A DNA stretch of 64,000 bases from Corynebacterium callunae DSM 20147. GTDB taxonomy: Bacteria; Actinomycetota; Actinomycetes; Mycobacteriales; Mycobacteriaceae. Position 1 is the stretch's first letter; each line of letters opens with the position of its first letter. The notes beneath the pieces were generated by a model. It did no database searches and was not told where the DNA came from. It saw only the letters and a program-made list of their open reading frames with translations. This document shows, piece after piece, positions 26,886-36,065 of this stretch. A program made the position numbers and the translations under genes. The DNA lies in contig NC_020506.1 in NCBI RefSeq assembly GCF_000344785.1, forward strand, positions 2,728,001-2,792,000, given 5' to 3'.

Positions 26886-27620
26886 TTAGAGCCAGCGTGG
26901 TGGTTCTGGAACCTCTCCAGATTCCACAGTGACACCCTCGACGCCGCGACCCGCAGCATAGCGGACGATGCCTGCGAGGCTGCCGCTAATAACCGTTTCG
27001 GACTCGCCTGCTGCGGCCGGTGCGGCAGCGTAGCGCGTGCGGGAGGACTCGTCGACAAGCACAAGTCCTTCGCCGACACCCTGTCCAGCCCATTTCTGGG
27101 TGATTTCAGCGGCCAGGGTCTCGAGGATCACGGTCGGAATGTTGCCGAAGCTGGCAACGGCGCCGAGATCAACAGCGTGGATCCAGACCTCGCGGGAACG
27201 CATCCACAGGGTTTCACTGGCAGGAACGGTACGTCCCTGCGCGGTGAGAACCTCATGAGACCAGGATTCCGCGGAGGAATCTCGCCATGCGACGTCTAGA
27301 CGGGCTACGGAGTGCTCGTGCAGGTTGCGCAGTGCATCCGGAATCAGGGTTGCTCCATAGGCGATTTCCTCATTGCGTGCTCCGGGGGAGGAGTACATGG
27401 GAGTTTCTTCGCCGGTGTTGGCCCAGTGAATCAGGTTGCAAATGGCAATGGCGTTATAAGCCACATGCGCGATCACATGAGAACGGGTCCAACCTGCAAG
27501 GTTGGTGGGCTCATCAAAGTCAGCGTTGTCAATGAGCGACAGCTGACGTGAATAGTGGGAAGTGCCCAACCTAACCAGAGCCAGCCGCTCTTCAAGCGGT
27601 AGTTCGTGGAAAGTTGTCAT
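26886..27620 (-). CDS. nagL: Mycothiol-dependent maleylpyruvate isomerase
   Basis: 244 residues. Converts maleylpyruvate to fumarylpyruvate with mycothiol as cofactor. The N-terminal DinB-like four-helix domain carries the zinc ligands known for the C. glutamicum enzyme: H52 (VIAHVAYN), E144 and H148 (REVWIHAVD). The C-terminal small domain begins near residue 165. Its ATG directly follows the nagK stop codon. Last gene of the gentisate operon; also called genM. Confidence 0.93.
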   Translation of the reverse strand: MTTFHELPLEERLALVRLGTSHYSRQLSLIDNADFDEPTNLAGWTRSHVIAHVAYNAIAICNLIHWANTGEETPMYSSPGARNEEIAYGATLIPDALRNLHEHSVARLDVAWRDSSAESWSHEVLTAQGRTVPASETLWMRSREVWIHAVDLGAVASFGNIPTVILETLAAEITQKWAGQGVGEGLVLVDESSRTRYAAAPAAAGESETVISGSLAGIVRYAAGRGVEGVTVESGEVPEPPRWL

Positions 27621-28460
27621 TTACTCGAACACCGTCTTGTTCTCGATGAAGCCGAGGCCCTCGATCTCAACCTTTACGGTCTCGCCATCACCGATGTAGC
27701 GCTTAGGGTTGCGAGCATGGCCAACGCCACCTGGGGTACCGGTTACGATAACGTCGCCGGCATCCAATGGATAAAGGTGAGTGATGTACTCAATGAGCTT
27801 TTCTGGGCTGAAGACCAGGTCATTTGTTGGGGTGGACTGCATCTTCTCGCCCTCGAGGTAGGTAGAAAGCTCGCCACCGAACTCGAAGGAATCTGGGGTG
27901 GTCATCCAAGGACCGAAGCCTGCAGACTTTTCCAAGGACTTGCCCTGGTGCCACTGTGGGGTTGCGGCTGGTGCGCGGTACTGGAAATCGCGCAGGGTGT
28001 AGTCATTGATGACTGCGTAGCCAGCGATGTAATCCTTAGCATCAGTTTCCTGCACACGACGTGCGCGCTTGCCGATAACAACTGCCATCTCGCCTTCCCA
28101 GTCAAGAGCCTTGTTAGCCCACTCTGGAACGACAACATCATCAAATGGTCCGATAAGAGCATCTGGGTACTTAACAAAGAGGGTTGGATCCTCAGGAAGA
28201 TTACGACCCATCTCCTTGATGTGGTTTGCGTAGTTCAGACCAACACAAACGATCTTCTTAGGAGCTGGAACGACAGCGTCGAGGTCCTTGTTCTCAAAGG
28301 TAATTGCTTCAGCGGATGCAGCTTCAGCAAGCTCACGCCAGTTGCTCTCCTGGAGCAGCTCGCCGACGTTTGCGTAGCCCTCGATTGGGGTTGCGGTGTT
28401 GTCAGACTCTACGCGGGCCGCGATGGTGGAGCCATTTTGGCGGATTGTTGCAAGACGCAT
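27621..28460 (-). CDS. nagK: Fumarylpyruvate hydrolase
   Basis: 279 residues, fumarylacetoacetase fold. It cleaves fumarylpyruvate to fumarate and pyruvate, completing gentisate breakdown. Family motifs: [53 protein letters not shown] (the E-E-D metal site region), [10 protein letters not shown], and [34 protein letters not shown]. It is separated by 6 bases from nagI upstream and abuts nagL downstream, giving one operon. Also called genF. Confidence 0.93.
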   Translation of the reverse strand: MRLATIRQNGSTIAARVESDNTATPIEGYANVGELLQESNWRELAEAASAEAITFENKDLDAVVPAPKKIVCVGLNYANHIKEMGRNLPEDPTLFVKYPDALIGPFDDVVVPEWANKALDWEGEMAVVIGKRARRVQETDAKDYIAGYAVINDYTLRDFQYRAPAATPQWHQGKSLEKSAGFGPWMTTPDSFEFGGELSTYLEGEKMQSTPTNDLVFSPEKLIEYITHLYPLDAGDVIVTGTPGGVGHARNPKRYIGDGETVKVEIEGLGFIENKTVFE

Positions 28461-28466
28461 CTTGAA

Positions 28467-29594
28467 TTAGATTCCTTCCGGAGTAAATGAACGAGCAAGG
28501 TTAAGAGCCTCAAAGATTGGGGCATCAGAGAAGCAGAAAAGATCAACGCCGTCTTCGCCGGCGATGACATTCCACTTCTGCCACGACGGTACATTGATGA
28601 CATCGCCGTGGTTTGCCTCGAAGGTCTTATCGCCAACATTGATGGTGGCGGAACCCTCGAAGACCTGAAAGCAACGGTTACCAACCTCATGGATTGGGGT
28701 GGTTGCAGCACCTGGGCGTAGGCGGTGGAACTCTGCACGGATGGTGGTCATAACATCGCCACCGGTGGTTGGGTTGGTGAAGCGGATGGCAGCGTGGCCT
28801 GGAGCGACGGTGCCTGGGTGGCCGGCTTCTTCCAATGCGAGCTGATCGTTCAGTGCTGCATCGGTGTGCTCCCAAGCGTAACGGCCGATTGGGGAGTAGG
28901 AGGTCTTACCTGGGAATGCGACAGGGCGCAGACCTGGGTGTGCCCACAGGCGCTCAGAGCGGGACAGATCTGGGGTGGACTCATCGGTGAGCTTCTCGGT
29001 GCCGTACTCGAAGAAGCCGGTGTCCATCTGATAAGCAAATGGAATGTCCAGGCCGTCGAGCCAAGCCATTGGCTCGGTCGCAATGTTGTGGTGGCCGTGG
29101 TAGTTCCAGCCTGGGGTGAGCAGGAAGTCGCCACGCTTCATTGGAACTGGATCGCCGTTTACAACGGTCCAAACGCCTTCGCCTTCGATGACAAAGCGGA
29201 ATGCGTTCTGGGAGTGGCGGTGCTCAGGAGCGTTCTCGCCAGGTGCGAGGTACTGGATCGCAGCCCATAGGGTAGGGGAGATGTAGGTGTTACCGTCTAG
29301 ACCTGGGTTTGCCAGGCCGATGGCACGACGTTCGCCGCCGCGACCAACTGGAACGAGCTCACCGGAACGCTGTGCCAGCTTGAGCAGCTCGGACCAATCC
29401 CACTTGTGTGCAACTGCACGTGGCTCAGGGTGGTTAGGCATGAGCCCACCAATCTGGGTCCACAGTGGCTTGAGGTGGATCTCATCCATCCTCTGGTACA
29501 TGGCGTCGAGCTCTGCCTGCTCCTCTGGGGTAGCTGGTGGAACTTCCTGCTTGACGTGTTCAGTTGAGTAATCAGTATTCTTTGGGGCACCCAT
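28467..29594 (-). CDS. nagI: Gentisate 1,2-dioxygenase
   Basis: 375 residues from ATG 29594, chosen because a GAGGAGG ribosome site sits 8 bases upstream; the frame stays open 8 codons further. Two cupin domains. The N-terminal one has EHRHSQNAFRFVIEGEGVWTVVNGDPVPMKRGDFLLTPGWNYHGHHN, with the iron-binding His residues. The C-terminal one has TPIHEVGNRCFQVFEGSATINVGDKTFEANHGDVINVPSW. It opens the gentisate ring between C1 and C2. First gene of nagI-nagK-nagL. Also called genD. Confidence 0.94.
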   Translation of the reverse strand: MGAPKNTDYSTEHVKQEVPPATPEEQAELDAMYQRMDEIHLKPLWTQIGGLMPNHPEPRAVAHKWDWSELLKLAQRSGELVPVGRGGERRAIGLANPGLDGNTYISPTLWAAIQYLAPGENAPEHRHSQNAFRFVIEGEGVWTVVNGDPVPMKRGDFLLTPGWNYHGHHNIATEPMAWLDGLDIPFAYQMDTGFFEYGTEKLTDESTPDLSRSERLWAHPGLRPVAFPGKTSYSPIGRYAWEHTDAALNDQLALEEAGHPGTVAPGHAAIRFTNPTTGGDVMTTIRAEFHRLRPGAATTPIHEVGNRCFQVFEGSATINVGDKTFEANHGDVINVPSWQKWNVIAGEDGVDLFCFSDAPIFEALNLARSFTPEGI

Positions 29595-29762
29595 TGTGGA
29601 GTCCTCCTCAATTCTCATTGTGAAGTTCCGGATTTACGTTTCTGTACGTACGAGGTGTGCGCAAAGAGTGAGTATTTCCAGAAAACAGTTGTGATTAACA
29701 GTTAAGGATCTCGACTGCTTGTGAGCTCGAACATATTGACCTTCGAAACGTGACTCAACGTA

Positions 29763-29779
29763 TTTCCGCCATACGGAAA
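29763..29779. promoter_or_regulatory. Candidate NagR/GenR operator upstream of nagI
   Basis: TTTCC-GCCATAC-GGAAA. The same TTTCC-N7-GGAAW arrangement is found at 30618, at the other promoter of the cluster. Assignment to the IclR-type regulator is inferred from position and recurrence. Confidence 0.5.
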
Positions 29780-29817
29780 GTTCATTTAATGGGGGTGATC
29801 CAGGGGTAGGTTTAAGA

Positions 29818-30609
29818 CTAAAGACGCCGCAAAGGCTGCTTTTCAGAAATGCGATATGAAGCTAATGCCCTGTTCAGGTCCCGCATGTGCCCTTGCAGGG
29901 ACTCCACACACCTCGGATAAGCCCCTCTAAAACGCCCCGATGGCACCGCCAAAGAGAGTGCGCCCAGGACATCTCCTACCTCGTTAACCAGGGGTTCTGC
30001 CACTGCACTGACGTCTTGTTCAAAGAAGCCAAAGTTGGTGCCATGACCCCTATCGCGAGTGCGGCGCAGACGCTTGCGCAGGTTCTCAAATTCCTCATCA
30101 CCCAAGCTGGAAAAAAGCGAACGCAGCTCACCTGACGACATTTCCGCAAGCATCACCAATCCACCGGCATTTTGAGTGGCGGGCATGACCTGACCTCGGC
30201 GATTACCAACACGCACCGGCAAAGACCCCTCTACGGAGTGGATAAAGTGCACTGAAGAGCCCTGCAAAATAACCAAATGGCAGGTCTCTCCGGTTTCTTT
30301 AGCCATTGCCTCCATATGGTGCCTGCACACACTGGTGAGATCTGCACCCAACCCCGGCTGTAGGGCAGAGGTAGACAATGCGGGACCGGGCAAATAAACC
30401 CGTGATTCACTACGCACCGCAAAACCGCGATAGACCAACATGGCCATGGATCTATGCACAGTAGAGAGACCAACTCCGAGCTCCTCGGCAGCTCCAGAAA
30501 TAGTGAGCCGACCAGAATCTCGGAGCAGCAAAATCAGCTGTAAAGCCGTGTCAACAGAACTCAAAAACGCCTTCGGGGGTAGCCCATGGGTGGGTGCCAC
30601 GCTATCCAT
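29818..30609 (-). CDS. nagR: IclR-family regulator of gentisate/3-hydroxybenzoate genes
   Basis: About 263 residues. An N-terminal winged helix (SSVDTALQLILLLRDSGRLTISGAAEELGVGLSTVHRSMAMLVYRGFAVRSESRVYLPG) is followed by the IclR effector domain (ETCHLVILQGSSVHFIHSVEGSLPVRVGNRRGQVMPATQNAGGLVMLAEMS; VSAVAEPLVNEVGDVLGALSLAVPS). A GTG 15 bases upstream (30624) is an alternative start, but it would fall inside the candidate operator. It lies between the nagIKL operon and the divergent nagT-nagM unit; in C. glutamicum the equivalent is NagR/GenR (from memory). Confidence 0.88.
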   Translation of the reverse strand: MDSVAPTHGLPPKAFLSSVDTALQLILLLRDSGRLTISGAAEELGVGLSTVHRSMAMLVYRGFAVRSESRVYLPGPALSTSALQPGLGADLTSVCRHHMEAMAKETGETCHLVILQGSSVHFIHSVEGSLPVRVGNRRGQVMPATQNAGGLVMLAEMSSGELRSLFSSLGDEEFENLRKRLRRTRDRGHGTNFGFFEQDVSAVAEPLVNEVGDVLGALSLAVPSGRFRGAYPRCVESLQGHMRDLNRALASYRISEKQPLRRL

Positions 30610-30617
30610 AATCCTAC

Positions 30618-30634
30618 TTTCCACATAAAGGAAT
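30618..30634. promoter_or_regulatory. Candidate NagR/GenR operator in the nagR-nagT intergenic region
   Basis: TTTCC-ACATAAA-GGAAT, same geometry as the site at 29763. It overlaps a second perfect palindrome, AAAGGAATTCCTTT (30627-30640). The position allows control of both nagR and nagT. Confidence 0.5.
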
Positions 30635-30673
30635 TCCTTTGATTGTAACTTAGCCCACTAAGAACATATAGCT

Positions 30674-32020
30674 ATGACCTCACACGCGACAGGACACGGG
30701 AGCGCCGCAGCGCACCCGCAGGGAAACTCAGCAACAGGCGCCGGTCCCTCCTACTCAGAGATTGAAAACAAGGGTTTCACGTTTCTGGGCATCAGTGGCA
30801 GGCGACTTGCTGCCGTACTCATTGGTTGGTTCTTCGTCGTCTTCGACGGCTACGACCTCATCGTCTATGGAACAGTTCAGTCCGCTCTGGCTAAAGAGTG
30901 GAACCTCAGCTCTGCAACTCTCGGCACCATCGGCTCCACTGCATTCTTCGGCATGGCCATCGGTGCAATTGTCATCGGTCGCCTTTCTGACCGCATTGGA
31001 CGCAAGGCAGCCGTTATTGGCTCCGTCCTGATCCTCTCAGTCTTCACTCTGCTCTGCGCCTTTGCCCCTAACCCATGGGTTTTCGGCCTACTCCGTTTTG
31101 TCGCAGGTCTAGGCCTTGGTGGCCTGGTTCCATCGGTAAACGCGATGACCTCTGACCTAGTGCCACGCAAGACTATGTCTGCATGGGCCACCATCATGAT
31201 GTCCGGTGTGCCACTAGGCGGTTCCATCGCAGCCATCCTGGCACGTTTCATCATCCCATCCTCTGAAGAGTGGGGCTGGCGCTTCATGTTCCTCGTCGCG
31301 GTGGTGCCTTTGATCATCGGTCTGCCAATCGCGATGAAGGTTATCCCATCTGACAAGGCCATTAAGGCTGATCACGAAGCTCGCGAAGGTCACTCCGCGC
31401 CTGCTGGATTCAAGGATCTATTGGTTTCTCGTTACCGCTGGATCTCTATCTGGTTTGCACTGGCCACCTTCGTTACCCTGCTGGCTTGGTACGGCCTGGG
31501 CACCTGGCTGCCACGTCTGATGGAAACCGCTGGCTACAACTTCGGCCACGCACTTATGTTCACCCTGGCGCTTAACCTCGGCGCCATCATCGGCTCCATT
31601 GTTACGGCATGGGCAGGCGACCGTTTCGGACCCATCCGCTCCGGCATCGTTGCTGCTGGTGTGGCTGGCATCGCCCTGCTCCTGCTGCTTACTTACCCAC
31701 CAGTTGTTGCCGTTTATGTCATCCTCATCTTGGCTGGCGTTGGTACTCACGGCACTCAGATCCTGATCATCGCTGCAGTTGCCAACTTCTACCCAAGCAA
31801 CATGCGCGGTACCGCTTTGGGCTGGGCCTTGGGCGTTGGACGTATCGGCGCTGTGGTTGCACCGCAGCTTGCAGGTCTACTACTGGCGTGGAACCTCGGC
31901 GTGAACTCCAACTTCATCATGTTCGGCGCTGCAGCCTTGCTCTCCGCCATCTCCTTGAGCGTATTGCTACGCCTCCAGCGCAACTTCGGAACTAATAACA
32001 ACGTCGAAGTACAAGGCTAA
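30674..32020 (+). CDS. nagT: MFS aromatic acid:H+ symporter (gentisate / 3-hydroxybenzoate uptake)
   Basis: 448 residues with 12 membrane helices, AAHS family. Signature motifs: FFVVFDGYDLIVYGTVQSALAKEW in helix 1 (the D-G-Y-D essential in PcaK/BenK) and the loop GRLSDRIGRKAAVIGSVLILS. A hydrophilic N-terminus of about 40 residues precedes helix 1. It imports gentisate and 3-hydroxybenzoate; the exact substrate is inferred from the cluster. First gene of a probable nagT-nagM operon. Also called genK. Confidence 0.9.
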   Translation: MTSHATGHGSAAAHPQGNSATGAGPSYSEIENKGFTFLGISGRRLAAVLIGWFFVVFDGYDLIVYGTVQSALAKEWNLSSATLGTIGSTAFFGMAIGAIVIGRLSDRIGRKAAVIGSVLILSVFTLLCAFAPNPWVFGLLRFVAGLGLGGLVPSVNAMTSDLVPRKTMSAWATIMMSGVPLGGSIAAILARFIIPSSEEWGWRFMFLVAVVPLIIGLPIAMKVIPSDKAIKADHEAREGHSAPAGFKDLLVSRYRWISIWFALATFVTLLAWYGLGTWLPRLMETAGYNFGHALMFTLALNLGAIIGSIVTAWAGDRFGPIRSGIVAAGVAGIALLLLLTYPPVVAVYVILILAGVGTHGTQILIIAAVANFYPSNMRGTALGWALGVGRIGAVVAPQLAGLLLAWNLGVNSNFIMFGAAALLSAISLSVLLRLQRNFGTNNNVEVQG

Positions 32021-32124
32021 AAGTTTTAAACACCAGTGGGCTGGGCATTCATAAAGTCCCCAGCTCACATGGCTTCAAACAGCTCCCCAGATTCTTCAAA
32101 CAGCACTTTTAGGAAGTCTTTCTT

Positions 32125-33459
32125 ATGTCACACCTCCCAAAGACAAATGAACTTGAAGGCCAAAAAATCATCATTTCCGGTGGCGGAATTGGTGGCGCAG
32201 CTGGCGCTCTAGCGCTGGCGCTGCGTGGCGCAGATGTCACCCTTTACGAGCGTGCACCTGAATTCAAGGAAGTTGGCGCTGGCCTGCAGATCGGACCTCA
32301 CGGTTGGCGCATGCTGGAGTCTTGGGGCTTGTTGGATCAGATTGTTGCTGCTGGCTTCCTGCCAGAGGATATGCAGTTCCGCGATGCCATCACCCGCGAA
32401 ACCATCCTCACCCTGGACTTTGATGAAGAGTTCCAAAAGCACTACGGCGGACGTTACCTGGTTATCCACCGCTCCGATCTGCTGAGCATCTTGGTTAAGA
32501 ACGCTATTGAAGCTGGTGCAAAGCTCCACAATGGTGTGCTGGTTACCGATTCCCACACCATCGACAATGGCATCGAGGTAGACATTGAAAGCGCTGTAAA
32601 CCCCGGCGAAGACAAGGAAACCCACATCGCTGATATCTTCTTGGCATATGACGGAATCCACTCCGTTATGCGCAAGAAAGTTGTTGAGGATGAGCCAGTT
32701 GCTTCCTCCTACGTGGCTTACCGTGGCACTTCCAAGCTTGCTGATGAGCCAGAGATGCAGGGTCTGAAGTCTGTTATCGGCTACATCGGACCTCACGTTC
32801 ACTTCATTCAGTACCCACTGCGTGGCGGCGACCTGCTCAACCAGGTTGCTGTGTTTGAGTCCAAGCGTTACCTTGAGGGTCGCGAAGCCGGCAACATCCC
32901 TGAGGACTGGGGCAACCCTGAAGAGCTGGAGCAGGCATACGGCCACTGCGATGAGTTCATCCAGAGCCGCCTGGGCACCATGTGGCGCAACAACTGGTGG
33001 CAGATGTCTGACCGCGAGCCACTAACCCAGTGGAAGGTTGGTCGCATGTTGCTCGTTGGCGACGCAGCTCACCCACCATTGCAGTACCTGGCTTCCGGCG
33101 CTGTTATGGCTATGGAAGATGCCGAGGCTATTGCCCTCTTCGCTGCTGACGCAGCCAAGGCTGGCAACCTGGATTGGGACGCTGTCCTCTCCGAGGTAGA
33201 GGCTGAGCGCCTGCCACGCACCAAGCGCATTCAGACCGTGGGTCGTTTCTGGGGCGAGCTATGGCACCTTGATGGCACCTCTCGTTTGATCCGCAATGAG
33301 CTCTTCCGTCAGGCTGATCGCACCGGTTGGTTCCGCTACGCAGACTGGCTGTGGGGGTATGACGCTTCCAAGCGTGAGTACATTGCAGATCCTTCCAAGG
33401 GCGATGTTCCTCAGGGCTTGGAGGAATGGCGTTACGCTCTCCTCGAGCAGAATAAGTAG
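32125..33459 (+). CDS. nagM: 3-Hydroxybenzoate 6-monooxygenase
   Basis: 444 residues, flavin-dependent class A aromatic hydroxylase. The FAD dinucleotide loop [25 protein letters not shown], the DG motif ([16 protein letters not shown]) and the GD motif ([27 protein letters not shown]) are all present. It hydroxylates 3-hydroxybenzoate to gentisate using NADH and oxygen, so this gene makes the substrate for nagI. A ribosome site (AGGAAG) precedes the ATG. Also called genH. Confidence 0.93.
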   Translation: MSHLPKTNELEGQKIIISGGGIGGAAGALALALRGADVTLYERAPEFKEVGAGLQIGPHGWRMLESWGLLDQIVAAGFLPEDMQFRDAITRETILTLDFDEEFQKHYGGRYLVIHRSDLLSILVKNAIEAGAKLHNGVLVTDSHTIDNGIEVDIESAVNPGEDKETHIADIFLAYDGIHSVMRKKVVEDEPVASSYVAYRGTSKLADEPEMQGLKSVIGYIGPHVHFIQYPLRGGDLLNQVAVFESKRYLEGREAGNIPEDWGNPEELEQAYGHCDEFIQSRLGTMWRNNWWQMSDREPLTQWKVGRMLLVGDAAHPPLQYLASGAVMAMEDAEAIALFAADAAKAGNLDWDAVLSEVEAERLPRTKRIQTVGRFWGELWHLDGTSRLIRNELFRQADRTGWFRYADWLWGYDASKREYIADPSKGDVPQGLEEWRYALLEQNK

Positions 33460-33475
33460 ACGTCGAAAAGCATAA

Positions 33476-33515
33476 AACGTTGCCACACAGGTACTTGTAC
33501 CTGTGTGGCAACGTT
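33476..33515. terminator. Strong bidirectional-type terminator after nagM
   Basis: Perfect 19-bp stem with a 2-base centre, T-rich to the right. An outer 11-bp inverted pair (CGTCGAAAAGC at 33461 and GCTTTTCGACG at 33527) encloses it. Confidence 0.85.
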
Positions 33516-33557
33516 ATTTTTAAGGCGCTTTTCGACGCACCCCTCAATCCCTAGTGA

Positions 33558-33737
33558 TTACTGGGGAGGGCAAACGATTGGCTTAATGACAGAGCCGTTA
33601 GCGGAGTCTTCGAAGCCCCGGTTGATGTCCTCGAAAACGTAGAACTTAACCAGCTTGTCGAATGGGAATTGACCTTGCTCCCACAGCTTTAGCAAACGAG
33701 GGATGAATACCTGAGGAACGGAGCTGCCCTGCCATAT
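33558..33737 (-). pseudogene. C-terminal remnant of a zinc-type aryl/benzyl alcohol dehydrogenase
   Basis: The minus-strand frame ending at TAA (33558-33560) reads about 58 residues closely matching the C-terminus of MDR alcohol dehydrogenases: SSVPQVFIPRLLKLWEQGQF, then PFDKLVKFYVFEDINRGFED and NGSVIKPIVCPPQ. There is no start codon, and the similarity stops at about 33737 where AT-rich sequence begins. The rest of the gene (about 300 residues) is missing. The fragment is probably a deletion scar next to the aromatic-acid cluster, to which such an enzyme would be functionally related. Confidence 0.75.
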
Positions 33738-33795
33738 GGATAAAGATTAATTAATAATCATTTTCATTAAGAGCGTTTAAGTAGGCACGCAAAAA

Positions 33796-33827
33796 CCCAG
33801 CGGCACCTGCGAGAGGTGACTGCTGGG
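33796..33827 (-). terminator. Terminator of the dicarboxylate-type symporter gene
   Basis: Stem of CCCAGC/GCTGGG and CACCT/AGGTG with an internal mismatch and a short loop, followed on the minus strand by TTTTTG. Confidence 0.8.
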
Positions 33828-33851
33828 CTCTTAATTTTTGCTGTGTGGTTT

Positions 33852-35117
33852 TTAAACCTTAGGGGAGTGGTGATGCTCTACGTCGCCAGGGGTGACGTCA
33901 AAAGCAACACGATCTTCTTCCTCAATTTCATCGGGGGAAGTTCCGTGCAGCTGACCCTTTGCAAACTTGTTCACGATGACTGCAATCGCGCCGTCACCGG
34001 TGACGTTAGCGGCAGTACCGAAGGAGTCGATTGCGATATAGGCAGCGATCATCAGTGCAACTTGGTTCTCATCAAAGCCAAGCATGGATGCAAGCAAGCC
34101 GGTAGCTGCCATAATTGCGCCACCTGGAACGCCAGGGGCTGCCACCATGCTGATGCCCAACATAAGCAAGAAGCCGATAGCTAGGGCAGGGGAGACTTCC
34201 ATGTCATAAAGGAAAACTACGGCAAAAGCGAAGAGCGTAATTTTCATCATGGAGCCAGCCAAGTGAATGGTCGCACAGAGCGGAACAACAAAACCTGCGA
34301 CGTTAATATCAACGTCATTCTTCAAGGTCTGCTGGTAGGTCACTGGAATGGTGGCAGCCGAGGAAGAGGTTCCCAGGGCAGTGAAGTAGGCAGGAAGCAT
34401 GTTCTTAAAGAGCTTCCACGGATTCTTCTTGGCGATTGCACCAGCAATGATGAACTGGATTGCCAGGAATACAAAGGTACCGATAACTGCGACAACAAGG
34501 ACCTTACCGAAGGCAGAGATAATCTCAATGAGACCACCGTTCATACCCATACCCAAGAAGATGCCGAAGATGAAGATTGGCAGCAGTGGAATAACAAAGG
34601 CGGTGATGGTCTTCATGACCACACGCTCAAGCTCGTGAGTAACCTTGTAGAGGTTGTCAGACTTCACCACAGCCATACCCAAGCCCAAGCAGAAAGCCAA
34701 GAGCAGAGCCGTCATCACTTCAAAAGGAGGTGACACCTCAATGGTGAAATAAGGCTGGAGGGTATCTGCATCAAGATCAACAGCTCCCACATCGGCGTGG
34801 TTAGCCAGCAACCATGGGAAGATAGCCTGGGAAGCACCATAAGCAATCAGACCTGAAAAGATCGTGGATGCATAAGCAATGCCAGCCACGATGCCCAACC
34901 ACTTGCCGGCACCTCGACCGAGGCCTGCAATAGCTGGTGCAATGAGGGAGAAGATCAGGACTGGGATGAAGAATCCAAGGAAGTTGCTAAAAAGGCCGTT
35001 GAAGGTGGTGAAGATCCGGGCAAGCCACTCCGGGAAGAAGAGACTGCAGATAATTCCGAGAATGATCGCGATGACCACCCGGAACAGCAGCGACGAGCTC
35101 AAGCTCTTGATGTCCAT
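33852..35117 (-). CDS. Dicarboxylate/amino acid:cation symporter (DAACS family)
   Basis: 421 residues, multi-spanning. The re-entrant loop signature reads ALGTSSSAATIPVTYQQTL, and the C-terminal half has FVVPLCATIHLAGSMMKITLFAF and AIDSFGTAANVTGDGAIAVIVNKF (the NxxxD cation-binding motif). It moves a dicarboxylate or an amino acid with Na+ or H+. A His/Asp/Glu-rich tail (GDVEHHHSPKV) is cytoplasmic. Corresponds in position to a symporter gene just before trp in C. glutamicum (from memory). Confidence 0.86.
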   Translation of the reverse strand: MDIKSLSSSLLFRVVIAIILGIICSLFFPEWLARIFTTFNGLFSNFLGFFIPVLIFSLIAPAIAGLGRGAGKWLGIVAGIAYASTIFSGLIAYGASQAIFPWLLANHADVGAVDLDADTLQPYFTIEVSPPFEVMTALLLAFCLGLGMAVVKSDNLYKVTHELERVVMKTITAFVIPLLPIFIFGIFLGMGMNGGLIEIISAFGKVLVVAVIGTFVFLAIQFIIAGAIAKKNPWKLFKNMLPAYFTALGTSSSAATIPVTYQQTLKNDVDINVAGFVVPLCATIHLAGSMMKITLFAFAVVFLYDMEVSPALAIGFLLMLGISMVAAPGVPGGAIMAATGLLASMLGFDENQVALMIAAYIAIDSFGTAANVTGDGAIAVIVNKFAKGQLHGTSPDEIEEEDRVAFDVTPGDVEHHHSPKV

Positions 35118-35406
35118 GGTCGTTCCTACGTGTTATCGGGGCCTCTAAGAAAGGGGCACAAGAAGAGTTAAATTGGGTGCGAAGTGGTCCAGAGTTTTAC
35201 CTCCCCACCCAAACACCAGATTCTGATGCGCGGTGAAGGTTTGTGGTATACCAACTAACCAACTGCGTCGTGAGTCAGATTACTGCACGTTGCGGGCTTG
35301 ACCTATTTAATACGGGGGTAAACCCTGTCGACCTATAGAAATTATTTCCCCAGCTTCCCCCAACGCGGGGTTACTTAATGATTATCAGCGGAAATGTTTA
35401 GCGCAT
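35118..35406. other. Gene-free intergenic region between divergent symporter and SdpI-like genes
   Basis: No ORF of note. It holds a perfect palindrome TGGTATACCA (35244-35253) of the type bound by GntR-family regulators, and a small CCCC-AACGC-GGGG hairpin near 35349. Promoters of both genes must lie here. Confidence 0.5.
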
Positions 35407-35419
35407 TAGAGTTGTTGGC
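35407..35419 (+). promoter_or_regulatory. -10 element of a probable leaderless SdpI-like mRNA
   Basis: TAGAGT (35407-35412) lies 7 bases before ATG, with no ribosome site. Confidence 0.5.
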
Positions 35420-35935
35420 ATGACGGTGATTGGCATTATCTTAGGAACCCTGTGCGGCATCCTCGCAGTTGTTCTCTTAGTCGTAGGCGTACTCGGATGG
35501 ACAGCTAAGTTACCGGGCAACCCCATTTTTGGAATTCGTGTCCCCGAGGTCCGTAAATCCAAGGAATTGTGGGATATGGCGCACCGCGTAGCGGGCCCCC
35601 TGTGGGCTCTTTCTGGCCTGGCTTGGGCTATTGCTGCGCTGGTCGCTTTCACTGCGTCTGGCTGGATGTGGCTGGTAGTGGGCATGGGCATTATCGCCGG
35701 CCTGGTATTCCTAGGCATGGGCGCTGGTATGGCTGCTCATACGGTGGCGATGGTTGATAACAAGCGCCACCGTGAGGAAATCCAAGCCACCCGAGATGCC
35801 CACCCTAAGCCTGTGGATCCGGAAGCTGGCCAAGATGCCGATTCGATTGCTCCAGCAGCTGAGGAAGAAGCTCCAAAGCCTAGCGTTGATTTTGCAGCTT
35901 TGCGCCGCGCCATCGAAAATAGCGATCAACAATAA
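35420..35935 (+). CDS. SdpI-family-like membrane protein
   Basis: 171 residues. Three to four membrane helices; between the first and second is NPIFGIRVPEVRKSKELWDMAHRVAGPLWALSG, matching the SdpI signature (G-I-R-x-P-x-x-x-x-S-x-x-x-W-x-x-x-H-R). The acidic C-terminal 55 residues are cytoplasmic. SdpI is an immunity protein in Bacillus, but most homologues have unknown roles. In C. glutamicum a gene at this position before trpE is named trpP (from memory), yet transport of tryptophan by such a short protein is unproven. Confidence 0.65.
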   Translation: MTVIGIILGTLCGILAVVLLVVGVLGWTAKLPGNPIFGIRVPEVRKSKELWDMAHRVAGPLWALSGLAWAIAALVAFTASGWMWLVVGMGIIAGLVFLGMGAGMAAHTVAMVDNKRHREEIQATRDAHPKPVDPEAGQDADSIAPAAEEEAPKPSVDFAALRRAIENSDQQ

Positions 35936-35951
35936 ACCTTCTTAAATGGTG

Positions 35952-35986
35952 AAATTCCCCTCGTTTAGAACGAGGGGAATTTTTTA
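35952..35986 (+). terminator. Terminator of the SdpI-like gene
   Basis: Perfect 14-bp stem AAATTCCCCTCGTT/AACGAGGGGAATTT with loop TAG, followed by T residues. Confidence 0.9.
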
Positions 35987-36065
35987 TCTCCTAGCTATGA
36001 ATAAATTTCAACTAAGAGTCATGAGCCAAAGCTCGGTTTTTCGTCGAAAAGCAGCTTTTTTGCTT

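Noticed and set aside
36029..36062. Hairpin AAAGCT...AGCTTT with inner TTTTCG/CGAAAA as terminator of the osmoprotectant operon
   Set aside because: The T run lies on the plus-strand side, the wrong direction for that operon; left unassigned.
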